A stretch of DNA of 64,000 nt from Ignavibacteria bacterium (GTDB taxonomy: Bacteria > Bacteroidota > Ignavibacteria > Kapaibacteriales > Kapaibacteriaceae). The notes beneath the pieces were generated by a model. It saw nothing but the letters and a program-made list of their open reading frames with translations. It searched no databases and was not told where the DNA came from. Every line of letters starts with the position of its first letter. The stretch's first letter is position 1. A program made the position numbers and the translations under genes. Shown one piece after another: positions 26,122 through 35,754 of the stretch. The stretch covers positions 54,243-118,242 of the forward strand of contig VGVV01000005.1 in the NCBI GenBank assembly GCA_016873895.1, in the 5' to 3' direction.

Positions 26122-28239
26122 ATGAAAAGGTTGTTTCTCTACTGCGTCACAGCATTGTTGCTCACGACTGCAGGATTCGCACAAAAGGTTGTCGAGACAG
26201 ACCCGCTTCGCCCCGTCGAAACAGGAGCAGTCACGATCACCTATCGTCCAGAGCTGGATGATAAAGACGGTAAGTTCGGTATGAAGGATGTTACCGAGGT
26301 CTGGGTATATACAGGTGCTCGCGGTGCAGCGATCGCTCAAGACCCAACAGCCCCGTACTACGAAAAGTATGGCTGGAACGATCTCAAGAACTATCCTGAG
26401 TTGAAGCTCAAGAACAATGGCGATGGCACGTTTACGCTGAAGATCGACAACATCAAGGCGTTCTACAACGTACCAGATGACAAGCCGGTTCGCGAACTTC
26501 TCTTCGTGTTCCGCAACGTCGATGGTACGGTTCAAGGTAGCGACCGTCTTGTCGCGGTTGATCCGGTAGGGGGCTCGGCAACAGCAGGCCTTCGTCTGAT
26601 CAACGGCGTCTTCAACTCTACAGGTGTTGATGTGATCGCTGCTCAGGCAGATGAAGCCCAGATCTCCAACATCGGATTCCAGCTTGCATCGGTGTTCAAG
26701 GATGTTCCGAGTGGAGATGCTGTGCAGATCAAGGCAAAGGCTACTGGTGCACCTGCTCCGATTTATGCAGACCTAACGCAGAAGCTTGCCAAGGATGGCA
26801 AGTACACAGTGCTCGTAGGCGCTGATGCATCTGGCGACGAGTATGTTGCCAAGGTAGTTGCTGATGATGTCGAGACAACACCGGGCGTTACAAAGGTTCG
26901 TTTTGTGCACTGGTCGCCAAGCACACCGGCAGTTGATATTCGTGCCGTGCTGCCAACTGGCGCACTGTCCGATCCAATTGTTGGCAATGCAAAGTTTGGC
27001 GATGTTGCTGCATACCTACCGGTTCCGGCGGGCACATATAAGCTTGCCGTTACCGCTGCAGGACAAACAACAGCTCTGATCACATTCAACCCGATCGATC
27101 TGCCAGCAGCAACAAATCTTACGGTCGTTGCTTTCGGCAATGCTGATAAGCTTACAAAGGTTCGCGCCTTTATCGACAATGGTAACGGTCGCGACTTTGT
27201 GGATCTCCTTCCACTTGGCGAAGGCTGGATCATCAAGGCTAATCCAGAAGTACCAAGCAAGAACGAAGGCGTAACGATTCAGTACAACCCAGAAAACGAC
27301 GTCAAGGACGGTCAGTTCAAGATGGTTGGCGAGGATGCGTACGTCTACACAGGCGCTCGTGACTACTCCGGCGGATTCTTCCAAAAGGCGGACTGGGGTG
27401 CAGTTGGTCAGACAGAAGCTCTGAAGCTTACAAAGAATGCCGACGGTACATCAAGCTGGACAATCCCAAGCCCAATCTGGCAGTTCTACCCAGGTGTGGA
27501 AGAAGCTAAGATCCTGAAAGAACTCCTCTTCGTATTCCGCAATGCTGATGGTTCAAAGCAGGGTGGCGACGTGATCTTCCCAGTAGGTGATGGATCGGGT
27601 CCAACAGTAACAACAGATCCTAAGGATGCCTCGGCATCAAAGGCTCTTGCTGTAACGTACTATCCATGGAACGACAAGAAAGACGGATCGTTCAAGATGG
27701 TAGGTGTGCCACAGGTGTATGTCTACACTGGTGGTATCTGCGAAGACGGAACATATCTTGAGGTGAGCGGATGGGGTAACGTTGGAACAAACGAAGGCCT
27801 AAAGCTTACAGCCAACGCCGATGGAACATCTACATGGAACATCGCAGATCTCGTCTCGTTGTACAAGGCTCCAACAGACAAGAAGCTCAAGGAAATCCTG
27901 TGCGTTTTCCGCAATGCTGAAGGCACACGCCAAGGTGCTGATGTAAAGATCCCGATTGATCAACCAACATCTGTAGAAGACGAGAAGCTTGCAGCCTCGG
28001 TTGCAGTGTATCCAAATCCAACACCAGGTATGGCCCGTATCACGCTTCCAACAGCCGCTGTTGTTACTGTTTCAATTGCCAATCAACTTGGCGAGGTGCT
28101 TTATCGCACAACAGCAACTGGCGATATCATGTGGAACGGTATGGACATGAGCGGCAACATCGTTGCTCCAGGTGCATACTTTGTACACGTTCAATCAGCA
28201 ACTGCCACAGCGGTTATGCCGTTGTCGATCGTTCGCTAA
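26122..28239 (+). CDS. SusE-like glucan-binding protein with T9SS sorting domain
   Basis: 705 residues from ATG 26122, preceded by AAGGAG. Signal peptide to about residue 19. It has three copies of a ~115-residue module (about 22-150, 371-495, 500-620), each with VYTGA/G, a Trp-Gly or Trp-Asn pair, an N-A/G-DGT motif and ending LLFVFRN.DG. A DUF4397-like domain (about 258-370) separates copies one and two. A T9SS type A sorting domain closes it (VAVYPNPTPGMARI to the end). The same module starts the GH13 protein, so it probably binds alpha-glucan. It replaces lipid-anchored SusE/F with a T9SS cargo. The role is inferred. Confidence 0.85.
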   Translation: MKRLFLYCVTALLLTTAGFAQKVVETDPLRPVETGAVTITYRPELDDKDGKFGMKDVTEVWVYTGARGAAIAQDPTAPYYEKYGWNDLKNYPELKLKNNGDGTFTLKIDNIKAFYNVPDDKPVRELLFVFRNVDGTVQGSDRLVAVDPVGGSATAGLRLINGVFNSTGVDVIAAQADEAQISNIGFQLASVFKDVPSGDAVQIKAKATGAPAPIYADLTQKLAKDGKYTVLVGADASGDEYVAKVVADDVETTPGVTKVRFVHWSPSTPAVDIRAVLPTGALSDPIVGNAKFGDVAAYLPVPAGTYKLAVTAAGQTTALITFNPIDLPAATNLTVVAFGNADKLTKVRAFIDNGNGRDFVDLLPLGEGWIIKANPEVPSKNEGVTIQYNPENDVKDGQFKMVGEDAYVYTGARDYSGGFFQKADWGAVGQTEALKLTKNADGTSSWTIPSPIWQFYPGVEEAKILKELLFVFRNADGSKQGGDVIFPVGDGSGPTVTTDPKDASASKALAVTYYPWNDKKDGSFKMVGVPQVYVYTGGICEDGTYLEVSGWGNVGTNEGLKLTANADGTSTWNIADLVSLYKAPTDKKLKEILCVFRNAEGTRQGADVKIPIDQPTSVEDEKLAASVAVYPNPTPGMARITLPTAAVVTVSIANQLGEVLYRTTATGDIMWNGMDMSGNIVAPGAYFVHVQSATATAVMPLSIVR

Positions 28240-28264
28240 TTGAAGGATTCCAGCGCATGAACAT

Positions 28265-28302
28265 CCAGCCTGCCCTTGTCTTCGGATAAGGGCAGGCTTT
28301 GT
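28265..28302 (+). terminator. strong hairpin terminator after SusE-like gene
   Basis: AGCCTGCCCTT (28267-28277) pairs perfectly with AAGGGCAGGCT (28288-28298), and the stem extends to a cUUCGg tetraloop, followed by TTTGTCTG. The U-tract is short, so it may be a partial terminator between the SusCDE part and the enzyme genes, or a processing/stability hairpin. Confidence 0.75.
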
Positions 28303-28337
28303 CTGTAATCACCATGAGAACATGTATCGGATAACCT

Positions 28338-31100
28338 ATGAATCGAATCTTGTTTGCACTCTTGCTCCTCGTTGGTTCTTGTACTGCGGTGCACGCTCAG
28401 GTTGTGTATACCACACCAACCTTCCCAGCGCCGACCGATTCGATAACCGTGTTCTTTGATGCCAGCAAAGGCAACAGGGCACTAGCAGGATATACAGGTG
28501 ATGTCTATGCTCATACGGGAGTAATCACGTTCCTGAGTACGTCGCCAACAGATTGGCGATTTGTAAAGGCCACATGGACTACAAATCTTCCTGAATGTAA
28601 GCTTACGCGTGTGGCAAAAGACGTCTACGCACTCAAGATCAACAATCCACGCGCATTCTACGGAGTAACCGGCACCGAGGTGGTTCGGCAACTTGCATTC
28701 GTTTTCCGCTCGAGCGACGGTAACATCGTCGGACGTGCAGAGAACGGAACAGACATCTACGTCGAGTTGTATTCTCCAGGCACATATCTGCGCGTATTAG
28801 CGCCCCTTGCCAGTGAGCGTGTGGTTGACTCAGGAAAGGTTGTTACCATCAAGGCTATAGCATCGGATAATGTTCCGATGATGCAGATCAATGCCGACAA
28901 CAAAGAAATAGCAAAGGTGCAGAACGATACGATTTCTGTTGACTATACTGTTGTGCGAACAACGAAGATCGAGGTGCTTACGTACAACACGCTTGGCGGT
29001 GCCATACGAGACACATTTACCATGCGTGTGCGCCCACGCCCACGCGTAATTGCACTCCCTGCAGGTGTAAAGGACGGAATCAATATCGTAAACGACACCA
29101 CAGCCATTGTTGTACTGTATGCTCCAAAGAAGCAAGAAGTGTATGTTGTTGGCCCATTTACAAGTTGGCAACGCACCGATGAGTTCTACTGCAATGTAAC
29201 GCCAGACAATCAGCGTTGGTGGAAACAGATACCCATCGATCGCAAAGGCCAGACGATGTTTCAGTGGTCGTTTGATGATGATCGCCGCATAAGTGATCCG
29301 TATGCATGGCAGCTGTGCGATCCGAACGACCGTTTTATTGAGTCGTGGCGTTTTCCTAACCTGCCATCATATCCAACAGGCAAGACGCAGGGTATCGTAT
29401 CTGTGATAAACACAGCACTTGAGCCCTACTCGTGGCGGACGATAAACTTCAAGCGTCCGAATAGAGATAATATGGTTGTCTACGAGCTGTTGGTACGAGA
29501 CTTTACAGACAAAAGCTCATTCCAGGGAGTTATTGATTCTCTCGATTACCTGCAACGTTTGGGGGTAACAGCCATAGAGCTGATGCCGGTTACTGAATTT
29601 GAAGGCAACGATTCATGGGGCTATAATCCTAGTCATCTCTTTGCAGTGGACAAATATTACGGCACGGAAAACGATTTGAAGCGTCTTGTCGACGAGGCAC
29701 ATGCGCGCGGCATTGCTGTTATCCTCGACATCGTGCTTAATCATCAGTTTGGTCAATCGCCTCTGGTGAATCTGTGGGGTAGCGTAAGCGGACCAACCAC
29801 GGAGAATCCATACTTCAACGTAACGCCAACGCACCCATTCAATGTTGGCTACGATATGAATCATGAGAGCCTTGCTACACGCGAGTATTCTATTCGGTTC
29901 CTGCAGCATTGGATTCGCGAATTCAAGATTGATGGTTATCGCTATGACCTCTCCAAGGGGCTAACGCAGTTCTTCTCTGGTAGCGATGCCTCGCTGATGT
30001 CGAAGTATGATGCCTCGCGCATAGCCATTCTGAAGCGCTACATGGCTGCTACACGTGAGGTAGATCCGGCGTTCATCAATATCCTTGAGCACTTTGCCGA
30101 CAACAACGAAGAGCAGGAGCTGTCGAAAGACGGCGCAATCATGTGGGCTAATGCAAACTATGCGGGTAGCCAAGCGGTGATGTCGTTTTCCAACAACGAC
30201 ATCGCATCAAGCATGAGTGCTCAGCGAAGGGGCTTCACGAGACACGGCTTGGTTGGGTATGTTGAGAGCCACGATGAAGAGCGTACGATCTTTCGTGCTG
30301 TTAATTACGGTAAAGTAGAAGCAGGCCATTCAACCAAAGACACGGCAGTTGCTCTCAAGCGCCTCGAAGCCCTTATGGTGGCCACACTCTGCGTGCCCGG
30401 GCCCAAGATGTTGTGGCAGTTCAACGAAATCGGATACCCGTACAATATCGACCTGAACGGACGATTGGGACGCAAGCCCCTTGCCTGGCCCTTGTTGCGG
30501 GATCAGCGCAGGATGAGCGTGTTTCAAGCTGTTGCCGATCTCTCTGCAGCGCGGAAGGTTTATACATGCTTTTCAACGTTAACTGCCACACTTCAAACAG
30601 GCGATCTTGTCAAGACCATTCTATTAAAGGATCCAACATGTGATCTGCTCTACGTTGGCAACTTCGATGTCGTGCTGAAAACGGTAAACCTTCCATTTAC
30701 AAAGAAGGGTACATGGTACGACTATACAGGAAAGCGACTGTACAACGTATATCTTGATAACAATTCAACAACGATTCAGCCTGGCGAGTATCGCCTGTAT
30801 ACCACTCAACCTGTGTCAGGGTTGATCACTCGTGTTGCGGATGAAGCAGAACAGAATGATTCACAGTTCTATGCATTCCCACAGCCAGCCTCTGATGAGC
30901 TGTCTCTGAGGTTGCCAGGGGGTGCTGGAGAGCTTCGCATCATTGATGCTCTTGGTAGGACTATTGAGTTCATCAACGTTACCGAGTTCGATGCAAAGAA
31001 TATTACTCTTGATGCATCTTGCTTGAATAATGGCTCGTATATGGCCGTATTTACGACATCAACACAGAAACACATCACGTCATTTGTGATACAGAAGTAG
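28338..31100 (+). CDS. secreted GH13 alpha-amylase with T9SS sorting domain
   Basis: 920 residues. Signal peptide to about residue 20. The N-terminal module (about 21-145) is the same as in the SusE-like protein. An early-set/CBM48-like domain (about 255-350) precedes the GH13 barrel. Barrel regions seen are DIVLNH (about 463), GYRYDLSKG (nucleophile Asp about 537), ILEHF (acid/base Glu about 583) and ESHDEE (Asp about 646). It should cut alpha-1,4-glucans. The last ~75 residues (FYAFPQPASDELSLRL on) are a T9SS sorting domain, so the enzyme is secreted or held on the surface. Confidence 0.93.
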   Translation: MNRILFALLLLVGSCTAVHAQVVYTTPTFPAPTDSITVFFDASKGNRALAGYTGDVYAHTGVITFLSTSPTDWRFVKATWTTNLPECKLTRVAKDVYALKINNPRAFYGVTGTEVVRQLAFVFRSSDGNIVGRAENGTDIYVELYSPGTYLRVLAPLASERVVDSGKVVTIKAIASDNVPMMQINADNKEIAKVQNDTISVDYTVVRTTKIEVLTYNTLGGAIRDTFTMRVRPRPRVIALPAGVKDGINIVNDTTAIVVLYAPKKQEVYVVGPFTSWQRTDEFYCNVTPDNQRWWKQIPIDRKGQTMFQWSFDDDRRISDPYAWQLCDPNDRFIESWRFPNLPSYPTGKTQGIVSVINTALEPYSWRTINFKRPNRDNMVVYELLVRDFTDKSSFQGVIDSLDYLQRLGVTAIELMPVTEFEGNDSWGYNPSHLFAVDKYYGTENDLKRLVDEAHARGIAVILDIVLNHQFGQSPLVNLWGSVSGPTTENPYFNVTPTHPFNVGYDMNHESLATREYSIRFLQHWIREFKIDGYRYDLSKGLTQFFSGSDASLMSKYDASRIAILKRYMAATREVDPAFINILEHFADNNEEQELSKDGAIMWANANYAGSQAVMSFSNNDIASSMSAQRRGFTRHGLVGYVESHDEERTIFRAVNYGKVEAGHSTKDTAVALKRLEALMVATLCVPGPKMLWQFNEIGYPYNIDLNGRLGRKPLAWPLLRDQRRMSVFQAVADLSAARKVYTCFSTLTATLQTGDLVKTILLKDPTCDLLYVGNFDVVLKTVNLPFTKKGTWYDYTGKRLYNVYLDNNSTTIQPGEYRLYTTQPVSGLITRVADEAEQNDSQFYAFPQPASDELSLRLPGGAGELRIIDALGRTIEFINVTEFDAKNITLDASCLNNGSYMAVFTTSTQKHITSFVIQK

Positions 31101-31101
31101 T

Positions 31102-33564
31102 ATGAAGCATCTCATCTTCCTCGTATGTATGTGCGCAGCAGTTGCGCAGTCTCATTCACAGCGTCTTGCCATAGAGCGACTCGGTGATGCAACTACTGTT
31201 GTGCCGAATGATCGAGGTGCGGAGATCATTGCCGCCAATGGTAGACTGATGATCACTGTTGTGAATGCCTCCACTGTGCGTATCCACCTCACGAAGTCTA
31301 CGTCCTACGATACACTGTCCTACGCTGTCATTCCATCAGCCTATGAGAAGACAACGTTTGAGCAAAAGAACAATGATGAAGTGTATAAGTTGGCTACAGA
31401 TTCACTTACAGTAGAGGTGCGTCTCAAGCCCCTTGCTGTAACGGTGGCAGACAAGCAAGGCAATGTGCTTGTCGAGGACGATGCAAAGCTTGGCATTTCT
31501 TGGGCCGGTTCGCATATAACGAACTACAAGGTGATGCATAATGATGAGCGATTCATTGGGCTTGGCGAAAAGACAGGTCCGCTCGACAGACGGGGTAACG
31601 GTTACACGCATTGGAATACCGACTTCTTTGGATATCCAAGTGGTGCAGATCCTATCTACATGTCAACGCCGTTCTATATTGGCCTGCACTCTGGTTCTGC
31701 GATGTACGGATTGTTTCTCGACAATTCATCACGCACGCGCTTCAACTTTGGCGCGTCTAACAATCGCTTCTCATCGTTTGGCGTCGAGGATGGAGATCTG
31801 CGTTACTACGTGATTGCTGGTTCATCAATTCCGAGCATCATTCGTTCGTATGCCAAGCTCACGGGCACAACACCCCTACCACCAAAGTGGTCCTTGGGCT
31901 TTCAGCAGTGTCGGTACTCGTACTATCCAGATACTCAAGTGCTAAACGTGGCCCGCACGTTTCGCGAGCGCAAGATTCCAGCTGATGTGATCTATCTAGA
32001 CATCCATTACATGAAGGACTACAAACTCTTTACATGGGATTCGCTGCGGTTTCCTGATCCAAGTGGCATGGTGGAACAGCTGAAGAAGCTCAACTTTCAG
32101 ACAACGGTAATTGTTGATCCGGGAATTAAAGTCGAGAAGGGCTATAAGCAGTATGACGAAGGTGTGTCGAAAGACCACTTTCTGAAGTACTCTGATGGCA
32201 GCCTGTATCAAGGGCAAGTTTGGCCTGGCTGGTGCCACTTTACCGACTTTACGATGCCTAAGGCGCGGTCGTGGTGGGGAGAGCAGTTCTCTGGCTTGGT
32301 CAAGGATGGAGTGCGTGGCTTCTGGAACGACATGAATGAGATCGCCACGTGGGGTCAGTTTATGCCAGATAACATCAACTTTGGCTTTGAGGGTACCGGT
32401 GCTACACACTTGCTCGGACGCAACGTCTATGGTATGCAGATGGCGCGCTCTACGTACGAGGGTACACGTAAGTTGCTCGGCAACGAGCGCCCCTTTATCC
32501 TTACGCGCTCTGGTTACAGTGGAATCCAGCGGTATAGTGCTGTATGGACGGGCGACAATCAATCCAACGATGATCACATGATGGCCGGTATTCGGTTGCT
32601 CAACAGCATGGGCCTAACCGGAGTGCCATATGTTGGAATGGATGTAGGGGGCTTTACAGGTAACCCATCAAAGGAATTATTTGCTCGCTGGACATCGATC
32701 AGCGCGTTCACACCGTTTTTCCGAGCACACGTCGCTATCGATAACAAGAGTCAGGAACCATGGTCGTTTGGTGAGCGCGTTGAGCAGATCTGCCGCAATT
32801 ACATCTCTATGCGCTACGTCCTTATGCCAACGCTGTATTCAGCATTCTATGAGTCGTCAAAGTCTGGTATGCCTATCATGCGCTCCATTGCTATCACGCA
32901 TCCGTTTGATAATAACGTTTATGATTGGCAGTACTTGCATCAATTCACTGTAGGCGAAGACCTGATGGTATGTCCTACGCCAAGCTATGAACGCTTTACA
33001 CGTGTGTACTTCCCTCCTGGTAGCTCATGGTATTCCATTCACGATGGAACTATGTACAGCGGCGGCAGCAATGTGATTGTAGATTCTCCAATCGAAAAAT
33101 TACCGATCTATGTGCGCGAGGGTGGAATGCTCTTTGCGCAGTCGCTTGTTCAGTCAATGCATGAGAAGCCCTCGGATACCTTGCGGATTCACATATGGCC
33201 CGGCACATCGAAACGCAAAGCCACGTGGTACGACGATGATGGCAAGAGTTTTGACTATGAGAAGGGGGCTTCTGTTGCACGTGATGTGGTACACGACGCA
33301 GCCAGCCGCACACTTACCATTGCTGCACCGAGCGGCGCTTATCAAACCCAGTTTAAGCATGTGCGCGTGATCATTCATGGTAATGTTACATCTACCTCTG
33401 GCACCGTGAATAGCAAGCCTGTAGCACTCGTGAATGATGCATTTGCCTTCCTTAGTGGAATCCAAAAGTTTGATCCACTCGGTGGTGCATCCGACAATAC
33501 AGCTCTTGCTGTAAAGACAATGACAGCTCCGTTAACAAGCAGTGAGATTACATTCACATACTAG
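31102..33564 (+). CDS. GH31 alpha-glucosidase
   Basis: 820 residues starting 1 bp after the GH13 stop. Signal peptide to about residue 19. It has the GH31 N-terminal beta-sandwich and the (beta/alpha)8 barrel with nucleophile Asp in WNDMNE (about 410) and acid/base Asp in WTGDNQSN (about 485), then a DUF5110-like C-terminal part. No T9SS domain is seen, so it is probably periplasmic. It would release glucose from the oligosaccharides that SusC/D import. A strong hairpin follows the gene. Confidence 0.95.
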   Translation: MKHLIFLVCMCAAVAQSHSQRLAIERLGDATTVVPNDRGAEIIAANGRLMITVVNASTVRIHLTKSTSYDTLSYAVIPSAYEKTTFEQKNNDEVYKLATDSLTVEVRLKPLAVTVADKQGNVLVEDDAKLGISWAGSHITNYKVMHNDERFIGLGEKTGPLDRRGNGYTHWNTDFFGYPSGADPIYMSTPFYIGLHSGSAMYGLFLDNSSRTRFNFGASNNRFSSFGVEDGDLRYYVIAGSSIPSIIRSYAKLTGTTPLPPKWSLGFQQCRYSYYPDTQVLNVARTFRERKIPADVIYLDIHYMKDYKLFTWDSLRFPDPSGMVEQLKKLNFQTTVIVDPGIKVEKGYKQYDEGVSKDHFLKYSDGSLYQGQVWPGWCHFTDFTMPKARSWWGEQFSGLVKDGVRGFWNDMNEIATWGQFMPDNINFGFEGTGATHLLGRNVYGMQMARSTYEGTRKLLGNERPFILTRSGYSGIQRYSAVWTGDNQSNDDHMMAGIRLLNSMGLTGVPYVGMDVGGFTGNPSKELFARWTSISAFTPFFRAHVAIDNKSQEPWSFGERVEQICRNYISMRYVLMPTLYSAFYESSKSGMPIMRSIAITHPFDNNVYDWQYLHQFTVGEDLMVCPTPSYERFTRVYFPPGSSWYSIHDGTMYSGGSNVIVDSPIEKLPIYVREGGMLFAQSLVQSMHEKPSDTLRIHIWPGTSKRKATWYDDDGKSFDYEKGASVARDVVHDAASRTLTIAAPSGAYQTQFKHVRVIIHGNVTSTSGTVNSKPVALVNDAFAFLSGIQKFDPLGGASDNTALAVKTMTAPLTSSEITFTY

Positions 33565-33601
33565 TGTGATATCTAGGCTGCTTCACAATTGTTGAAATCA
33601 C

Positions 33602-33646
33602 ACACCTCCGTTACGTTGCATCGCAATGCAGCAGTAACGGAGGTGT
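33602..33646 (+). promoter_or_regulatory. hairpin covering the ribosome-binding site of the sigma factor gene
   Basis: ACACCTCCGTTAC (33602-33614) pairs perfectly over 13 bp with GTAACGGAGGTGT (33634-33646). The loop holds a second 5-bp stem (TGCAT/ATGCA). The 3' arm contains GGAGGT, which lies 8 bases before ATG 33653 and is the obvious ribosome-binding site. The structure could terminate the GH31 transcript or hide the sigma factor's ribosome-binding site. No T-run follows, which favours the second role. Confidence 0.6.
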
Positions 33647-33652
33647 TTGATT

Positions 33653-34156
33653 ATGGACATCGACAAGTCAGAGCTTTATCGGATGATTACACGCACATTC
33701 CCACGCACGCATTACGATGACGTGCATGATGTGATTCAAGCTACCGTAGCAATCGAATGGGAATGTCTTCAGACCAGGGAGGCTCCTGTAAACAGGCAGG
33801 CCTATGCCACTGTGGTAGCGCGCCGCATGATGATGAAAATGGTTCATCACCGACAACGATTTGTCTACCCCGATCGTGAATCGGTGCATGGCTGGGAAAC
33901 TCTGCAGGAAGAAAAGGGGTGCTTGCTTACAGAGCAGCAAACAGAACAGGATCTTGATATCCAGCAAGTTCTTCGTGGACTACCAGAGAAGTATGCGATC
34001 ATTCTGCGCAGACACTACTTGGAGGGGGCGTCCTTGCGCGTGATTGCCGAAGAAATGAACATCGCAGCACCTGCAATGCGTAAACGTCATCAGAGGGCGC
34101 TCACACTTGCGCGAGCGTATGTTCGGCACGGGGCTATACCCGCTGAAGATCCTTGA
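33653..34156 (+). CDS. ECF-like RNA polymerase sigma factor
   Basis: 167 residues. The C-terminal half is a clear sigma region 4: LRGLPEKYAIILRRHYLEG followed by a helix-turn-helix (RVIAEEMNIAAPAMRKRHQR). The N-terminal half fits region 2 only loosely (VHDVIQATVAIEWECL, then AYATVVARRMMMKMVHHRQR). No anti-sigma gene is adjacent; the next gene is convergent and overlaps its 3' end by 23 bp. A stable hairpin over its ribosome-binding site suggests translational control. Regulated genes are unknown. Confidence 0.75.
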   Translation: MDIDKSELYRMITRTFPRTHYDDVHDVIQATVAIEWECLQTREAPVNRQAYATVVARRMMMKMVHHRQRFVYPDRESVHGWETLQEEKGCLLTEQQTEQDLDIQQVLRGLPEKYAIILRRHYLEGASLRVIAEEMNIAAPAMRKRHQRALTLARAYVRHGAIPAEDP

Positions 34157-34544
34157 TCTTGGACAGGTCGTGTGAAAGATCAACGAGATTACGCAGCACG
34201 CCCTGCGTCATGCCAAAGTATACCTCATCAAAGCGTTTCAGCGTTTCATCATCGGCAGAGTTCATGAGCAGGGCAAGGTGTTCACGAAGCTCGTTGATTT
34301 GCCGTGCAAACTCTTCTTCGAGCAAGCGGTACCCTTCATCTCCGGGCTTAACGCGCCGGAGTGTGCCGTACACCTTCCACGCTCCTGTTCCTAGCCGCGT
34401 GATGTTGTTAAACGTCTCTGCATCGTCTGATGTTGCAGCAAGCTCGAGTACGATGCCAACATCATTGCGTTTACGCAAGCCCCCTTCAATAGCTTCGTGA
34501 AGGTAGTTGATAACTGACAAGGTGTCTTCGGAGAGTTGCATCAT
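34134..34544 (-). CDS. hypothetical helical protein
   Basis: 136 residues from ATG 34544 (MMQLSEDTLSVINYLHEAIE). I do not recognise a family. The sequence is mainly helical and charged, without signal peptide or membrane segment, so it is probably cytosolic. The start overlaps the stop of the lipoprotein gene by 1 bp (TAATG), which ties it to that cassette. The last 23 bp overlap the sigma factor gene on the other strand. A longer open frame up to 34973 lies inside the lipoprotein gene and was rejected. Confidence 0.7.
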   Translation of the reverse strand: MMQLSEDTLSVINYLHEAIEGGLRKRNDVGIVLELAATSDDAETFNNITRLGTGAWKVYGTLRRVKPGDEGYRLLEEEFARQINELREHLALLMNSADDETLKRFDEVYFGMTQGVLRNLVDLSHDLSKIKDLQRV

Positions 34545-35158
34545 TAGTACTGTACGGTTGCCAGAATTGAACGAAAGATTCGCTCCTGCTCCTGTGCATC
34601 GGGCAGATCGCGTCCGGTGATATTCAGTGGCACCAGCGAAACTTCGTAGTGGTTGCCAATCGAAGACGTGCACACAGCACAACGCGTGCGCATACCACCG
34701 CCTGTTGTACTGAAATCGAAACCAGCAAATGTGCGAGCACCAAGTTGAGCCAAGCGATAGCTGCCCACAACTTTTGCTGCACCGCTTGTCTTGCGAGAGT
34801 GCTTCTGGAATGCGGCACGCGCCAGGCCAACTAATCCCTCGTTGGCTAAACGCTCGCGCGATGATTCGCCTGATGATATCGAAGAGACTACCATGGAAAG
34901 CGTGTATTCGGGATTTACAGCCACCGATATAATATCTGCAGAGGCTTCCGTGCGTGTGTCGAGAAACACCCACCCTTTTGGCAGCAATGCGATAAGATCG
35001 CCGGCTTTGGTTCGCACAAGGTTGTCGCTCATCTCAATCTCGGGCTGTGGACTCAGAGCAACGTTTTGTACTTCGATCTTATCCTCGGGAGCCTTGACAA
35101 ACAAACACGATGGCAGCAGAAGTACGCAGACTATCACGGACGCATAGCGAACGATCAC
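34544..35158 (-). CDS. predicted lipoprotein, unknown function
   Basis: 204 residues from GTG 35158, chosen because GGAG lies 7 bases upstream and the start overlaps the previous stop (GTGA). The N-terminus RYASVIVCVLLLPSC is a lipoprotein signal with Cys at about 18. The mature part contains LIALLPKGWVFLDTRTEASADI and resembles small beta-sheet lipoproteins that carry a PsbP-like fold, but I cannot assign a family with confidence. It lies between the DUF1684 lipoprotein and the unknown helical protein with overlaps on both sides. Confidence 0.7.
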   Translation of the reverse strand: MIVRYASVIVCVLLLPSCLFVKAPEDKIEVQNVALSPQPEIEMSDNLVRTKAGDLIALLPKGWVFLDTRTEASADIISVAVNPEYTLSMVVSSISSGESSRERLANEGLVGLARAAFQKHSRKTSGAAKVVGSYRLAQLGARTFAGFDFSTTGGGMRTRCAVCTSSIGNHYEVSLVPLNITGRDLPDAQEQERIFRSILATVQY

Positions 35159-35754
35159 TTCTTTTCTCCAGCGCGGATCGCAATGTCGAGTTCGTTTTCT
35201 TTTGGAACGAGTGGACATGAATAGTTCTCGTTATACGCGCAATAGGGGTTGTACGCGAGGTTGAAGTCGAGAACATAGTCGTCGTCATCCTGGATAGCCA
35301 CATCGAGATAGCGACCACCATAATACGACTCATGTCCAGATGTCATATCCGTAAATGGCACGAAGTACGACTCATCGGCATCCTTATCCACGAACGTATA
35401 GGCGGCTAACTCGAGTTCTTTGCCGTTAATCTGGAACAAAAACTTCCCAACTCGTACGGCCTTGCGTACATCGTCTTTAGACGTTTGCAGTGTTAACGTG
35501 TCTGCTTTGGCAGACTCACTAAAAGTTGCCGGTACAGCATACGCGGGGTCAGGACCGAAATACGCCAAACCTCGAAATGATGAACGTTTGTCTGCTGGAA
35601 TGGGGCTTTCATTTCCTTCGCTGAACTGTGCATCTTTTTCCTGACGCATCGCAATGATTTCGTCTGCGTCGTATTCACCACCGCCGGATAGATCCGATGT
35701 GCATGATGCTACAACAATCGAGCAGACCGCGATAATGAAGCCGAGATGCATCAT
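35155..35754 (-). CDS. DUF1684 family lipoprotein
   Basis: 199 residues from ATG 35754. The signal FIIAVCSIVVASC gives a lipidated Cys at about 17. The mature part carries the DUF1684 landmarks: SFRGLAYFGPDPAY, the central YTFVDKDADESYFVPFTDMTSG and the strongly conserved end FNLAYNPYCAYNENYSCP with PKENELDIAIRAGEK. The family function is not known. Its start overlaps the dcd stop (ATGA) and its stop overlaps the next lipoprotein gene (GTGA). Confidence 0.88.
   Translation of the reverse strand: MMHLGFIIAVCSIVVASCTSDLSGGGEYDADEIIAMRQEKDAQFSEGNESPIPADKRSSFRGLAYFGPDPAYAVPATFSESAKADTLTLQTSKDDVRKAVRVGKFLFQINGKELELAAYTFVDKDADESYFVPFTDMTSGHESYYGGRYLDVAIQDDDDYVLDFNLAYNPYCAYNENYSCPLVPKENELDIAIRAGEKK

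Noticed and set aside
34545..34973. Upstream extension of the unknown helical protein to 34973
   Set aside because: It lies wholly in another frame of the lipoprotein gene; the TAATG junction gives a better start.
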